From an uncultured Eubacteriales bacterium (GTDB taxonomy: Bacteria; Bacillota; Clostridia; Oscillospirales; Oscillospiraceae), in the NCBI GenBank assembly GCA_905201305.1, contig CAJKNS010000147.1, positions 1-6,076 on the forward strand: a DNA stretch of 6,076 bases, written 5' to 3'. Both the position numbers and the translations under genes were made by a program. Shown here in pieces: positions 4,220 to 6,076 of this stretch. The notes beneath the pieces were generated by a model. It was not told the DNA's origin, searched no databases, and saw only the letters and a list, made by a program, of their open reading frames with translations. The stretch's first letter is position 1, and every line of letters starts with the position of its first letter.

Positions 4220-6076
4220 TTATCTCTTGCTGTAAGCGTTGAAGTTTTCAACCTTCCGGATGGGCACACGCAGGTCGCACTGCAGGCAGCGTCCAGCCTC
4301 GCACTGTGCCATCTCGCAAGTAAAGTTGTTGTCAACCTTATCCCACAGATGCTCGGGGCTCATACGGGTTTCGGGATCCACCACAATGGTGTCCACTCTG
4401 GGCTGGAGACCGAAGCCCTTGATGGGACCAAGCTCGGGGTTGAGGGTGCGCTCCACCAGCGTCTCGTCGATCTTGCCCTCACCGCCCAGGTACTGGTCGA
4501 TGATGGTGGTAACCTCACGGGCGCCCGCAATGGCGTCGATGACGAACTTGGTGCCGGTAATTACATCGCCAGCGGTGAATACGCCGGGGATAGAGGTCTT
4601 AAAGCCGGACTTGCCGGTTTCGGGATCGATGGGATAGCCAAAGCGGTTGAGCTCCAGACCAAAGGCATCGGTAAGACCGGTGACCTGACCGGAAGCGAAG
4701 ACCACAGAGTCGCACTCCAGAACCTTGGTGGAATCGGGAACCTGATTTTCCACCAGATTGCGGTTCTCGTCAAAGTAGAAGCTCTCTACCTCGTGGACGC
4801 GCAGACCGGTGACCTGCTCCTCGGTGCCCTCGATGGCTTCGTTGGAGTGACCGTCGTAGAACTTTACGCCCTCTTCCTTGGCTTCCTTGATCTCCTGCTT
4901 GTCTGCCAGCATCTTCTCGCCCTTCTCAAGGCACACGATATTGACCTCGCAGCCCATGCGGCGCAGAGTACGGGCGCAGTCGATGGAAACGTTGCCGCCG
5001 CCGATGATGCAGACCTTTTTGCCCAGGTCCAGCTTCATCTCATAGCCGGGAACTGCCAGCTTCAGGCGGTTGTCCTTCAGCAGCTGAACTGCGGTGTAGA
5101 CATTGCGGAAGTTGGAGCCGGGCAGATAATTGAGCTTCTTGCCAACAGAGGTGCCGATGGTAACCAGAACGGCGTCGTAATCCTTCTTCAGCTCAGCCAC
5201 GTTCTCAACAGGAGAATTCACCAGCAGCTTCACGCCGATATCGGTGATATCCTTGATCTCCTTGGCAACGTCAGCGCCGGGAATACGGAACTCGGGCATG
5301 CCCTTTGCCATATGTCCGCCGGCGATGGGATCCTTCTCATAAACGGTCACGTCATGACCCAGTTTCTTGAGGTAGTAAGCCGCAGTCATACCGCAGGGAC
5401 CGCCGCCGACTACGGCAATCTTCTTGCCGGTGTCGGGATTCTGGAAGCCATTTTCCTTCCAGAACTGCTTTTCATCATGCTCTGCGGCAAAGCGCTTCAT
5501 GGAGCAGATGGAGATGGCACGGTTGAGCTTCTCGCGCTTGCAGGCAGTCTCGCAACGATGGTTGCAGACATAGCCCAGAGCGTGGGGGAAGGGAACCTTT
5601 TCATGCATCACTGCGTGTGCCTCGGCATATTTGCCCTGGGCGATAAAGCGCAGGAATGCAGGAATATCAATATGGGCAGGGCAATCCGCACGGCAGGGTA
5701 CCAGCGCCTGCTCACGGGGCAGATCACTGCGGAACAGCCCCTCCATGTCCACCAGAGCACCGGTGGGACAGACTTCGACGCAGGCAGAGCAGAACCGGCA
5801 ATCGGACTGGTTCAGCGGCAGGTCGTCGGGGGTAGAGATATAGGTCTCCATGCCCTTCTTCTGATAGTCGATGGCGCCAACCTTACGCAGGCTGCCGCAG
5901 GCACGGACGCAGCGACCGCACTGAATGCAGCGGTCGTTCTCACGAATAATGACAGAGGTGCCGGTGCCGATTTTCAGGGTGGTCTTCTCGGGGAACTCGT
6001 CCTTCATGCGGGCATGGAGGACGCCCAGATACTGCCACATTGCCTGAAGCTCGCAGTTGCCATAGGCACGGCAGCC
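4220..6076 (-). CDS. NuoG/HydA-like N-terminal Fe-S region fused to GltD/NfnB-like FAD, NAD(P) oxidoreductase, 5' end cut off
   Basis: Moves electrons between NAD(P)H and Fe-S partners. The frame is open to the right edge. Numbered from the Met at 6040, twelve earlier residues include CRAYGNCELQ, the last two cysteines of the NuoG-type H-x3-C-x2-C-x5-C cluster, so Met1 is internal and the upstream [2Fe-2S] domain is missing. Two complete [4Fe-4S] motifs follow: Cys38/41/44/48 and Cys81/84/87/91. The GltD-like part has CRADC (116-120), CNHRCETAC (159-167) and an FAD fold (VVGGGPCGMTAAYYL, 210-224). GGHMAKGMPEFRIP, an NAD(P) fold (IIGGGNVSIDCARTLR, 345-360) and the FAD-closing VFTAGDVITGTKFVIDAI (487-504) come next. 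The C-terminus adds Cys575/580/585/588 in CEMAQCEAGRCLQCDLR. The domain order resembles StnC of Sporomusa-type transhydrogenase. That comparison is from memory and the exact complex is uncertain. Confidence 0.92.
   Translation of the reverse strand, partial: GCRAYGNCELQAMWQYLGVLHARMKDEFPEKTTLKIGTGTSVIIRENDRCIQCGRCVRACGSLRKVGAIDYQKKGMETYISTPDDLPLNQSDCRFCSACVEVCPTGALVDMEGLFRSDLPREQALVPCRADCPAHIDIPAFLRFIAQGKYAEAHAVMHEKVPFPHALGYVCNHRCETACKREKLNRAISICSMKRFAAEHDEKQFWKENGFQNPDTGKKIAVVGGGPCGMTAAYYLKKLGHDVTVYEKDPIAGGHMAKGMPEFRIPGADVAKEIKDITDIGVKLLVNSPVENVAELKKDYDAVLVTIGTSVGKKLNYLPGSNFRNVYTAVQLLKDNRLKLAVPGYEMKLDLGKKVCIIGGGNVSIDCARTLRRMGCEVNIVCLEKGEKMLADKQEIKEAKEEGVKFYDGHSNEAIEGTEEQVTGLRVHEVESFYFDENRNLVENQVPDSTKVLECDSVVFASGQVTGLTDAFGLELNRFGYPIDPETGKSGFKTSIPGVFTAGDVITGTKFVIDAIAGAREVTTIIDQYLGGEGKIDETLVERTLNPELGPIKGFGLQPRVDTIVVDPETRMSPEHLWDKVDNNFTCEMAQCEAGRCLQCDLRVPIRKVENFNAYSKR

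Noticed and set aside
3510..4235. 241-codon plus-strand open frame
   Set aside because: It is the shadow of the HydB-tail gene. The minus frame has the cysteine motifs and a good ribosome site.
6038..6040. ATG at 6040 as the true start of the Fe-S oxidoreductase
   Set aside because: No ribosome site precedes it, and the frame continues upstream with CRAYGNCELQ, part of a conserved cluster motif. The gene starts beyond the window.

Overview
The window reads as a chromosomal segment from an anaerobic, moderately GC-rich Firmicute, most likely a Clostridia member of the Oscillospiraceae type. That placement is inferred from the rimP-nusA pair, the oxygen-sensitive class I fumarase subunit, the Fe-S flavoprotein genes and strong AGGAGG-like ribosome sites. 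No 16S gene or other direct taxonomic marker is present. All six genes lie on the minus strand, so the window is best read from high to low coordinates. The largest plus-strand open frames are shadows of these genes.

Right part (6076 to 3531): an electron-transfer operon. Its first visible gene is cut by the window edge. It joins a NuoG/HydA-like N-terminal Fe-S region to a GltD/NfnB-like FAD and NAD(P) oxidoreductase. Thirteen bases later comes a small protein resembling only the C-terminal end of HydB/NuoF, with an N3-type cluster domain followed by a ferredoxin domain. In both of its cluster motifs the second cysteine is replaced (Ser53 and Asn144), and it ends in a Gly/Arg tail. The pair resembles parts of electron-bifurcating hydrogenase, formate dehydrogenase or Sporomusa-type transhydrogenase (StnABC-like) complexes. 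The rest of the operon lies outside the window. A strong intrinsic terminator (3450-3486) closes it.

Middle (3430 to 1432): an amidohydrolase of the imidazolonepropionase-related family, with unknown substrate, is followed after one base by the alpha subunit of a two-subunit class I fumarate hydratase-type enzyme. The beta subunit that normally follows is absent. A weak terminator-like element overlaps the end of the alpha gene.

Left part (1431 to 1): a near-consensus extended -10 promoter, a structured leader with a 12-bp hairpin, then rimP and nusA. This is the start of the conserved rimP-nusA-(ylxR-ylxQ)-infB type transcription/translation operon. nusA runs off the left edge in its first KH domain.

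The parts most worth a second look are the truncated HydB-tail protein with its altered ligand sets beside the NuoG/GltD fusion, the orphan fumarase alpha gene coupled to an amidohydrolase, and the hairpin leader of rimP.
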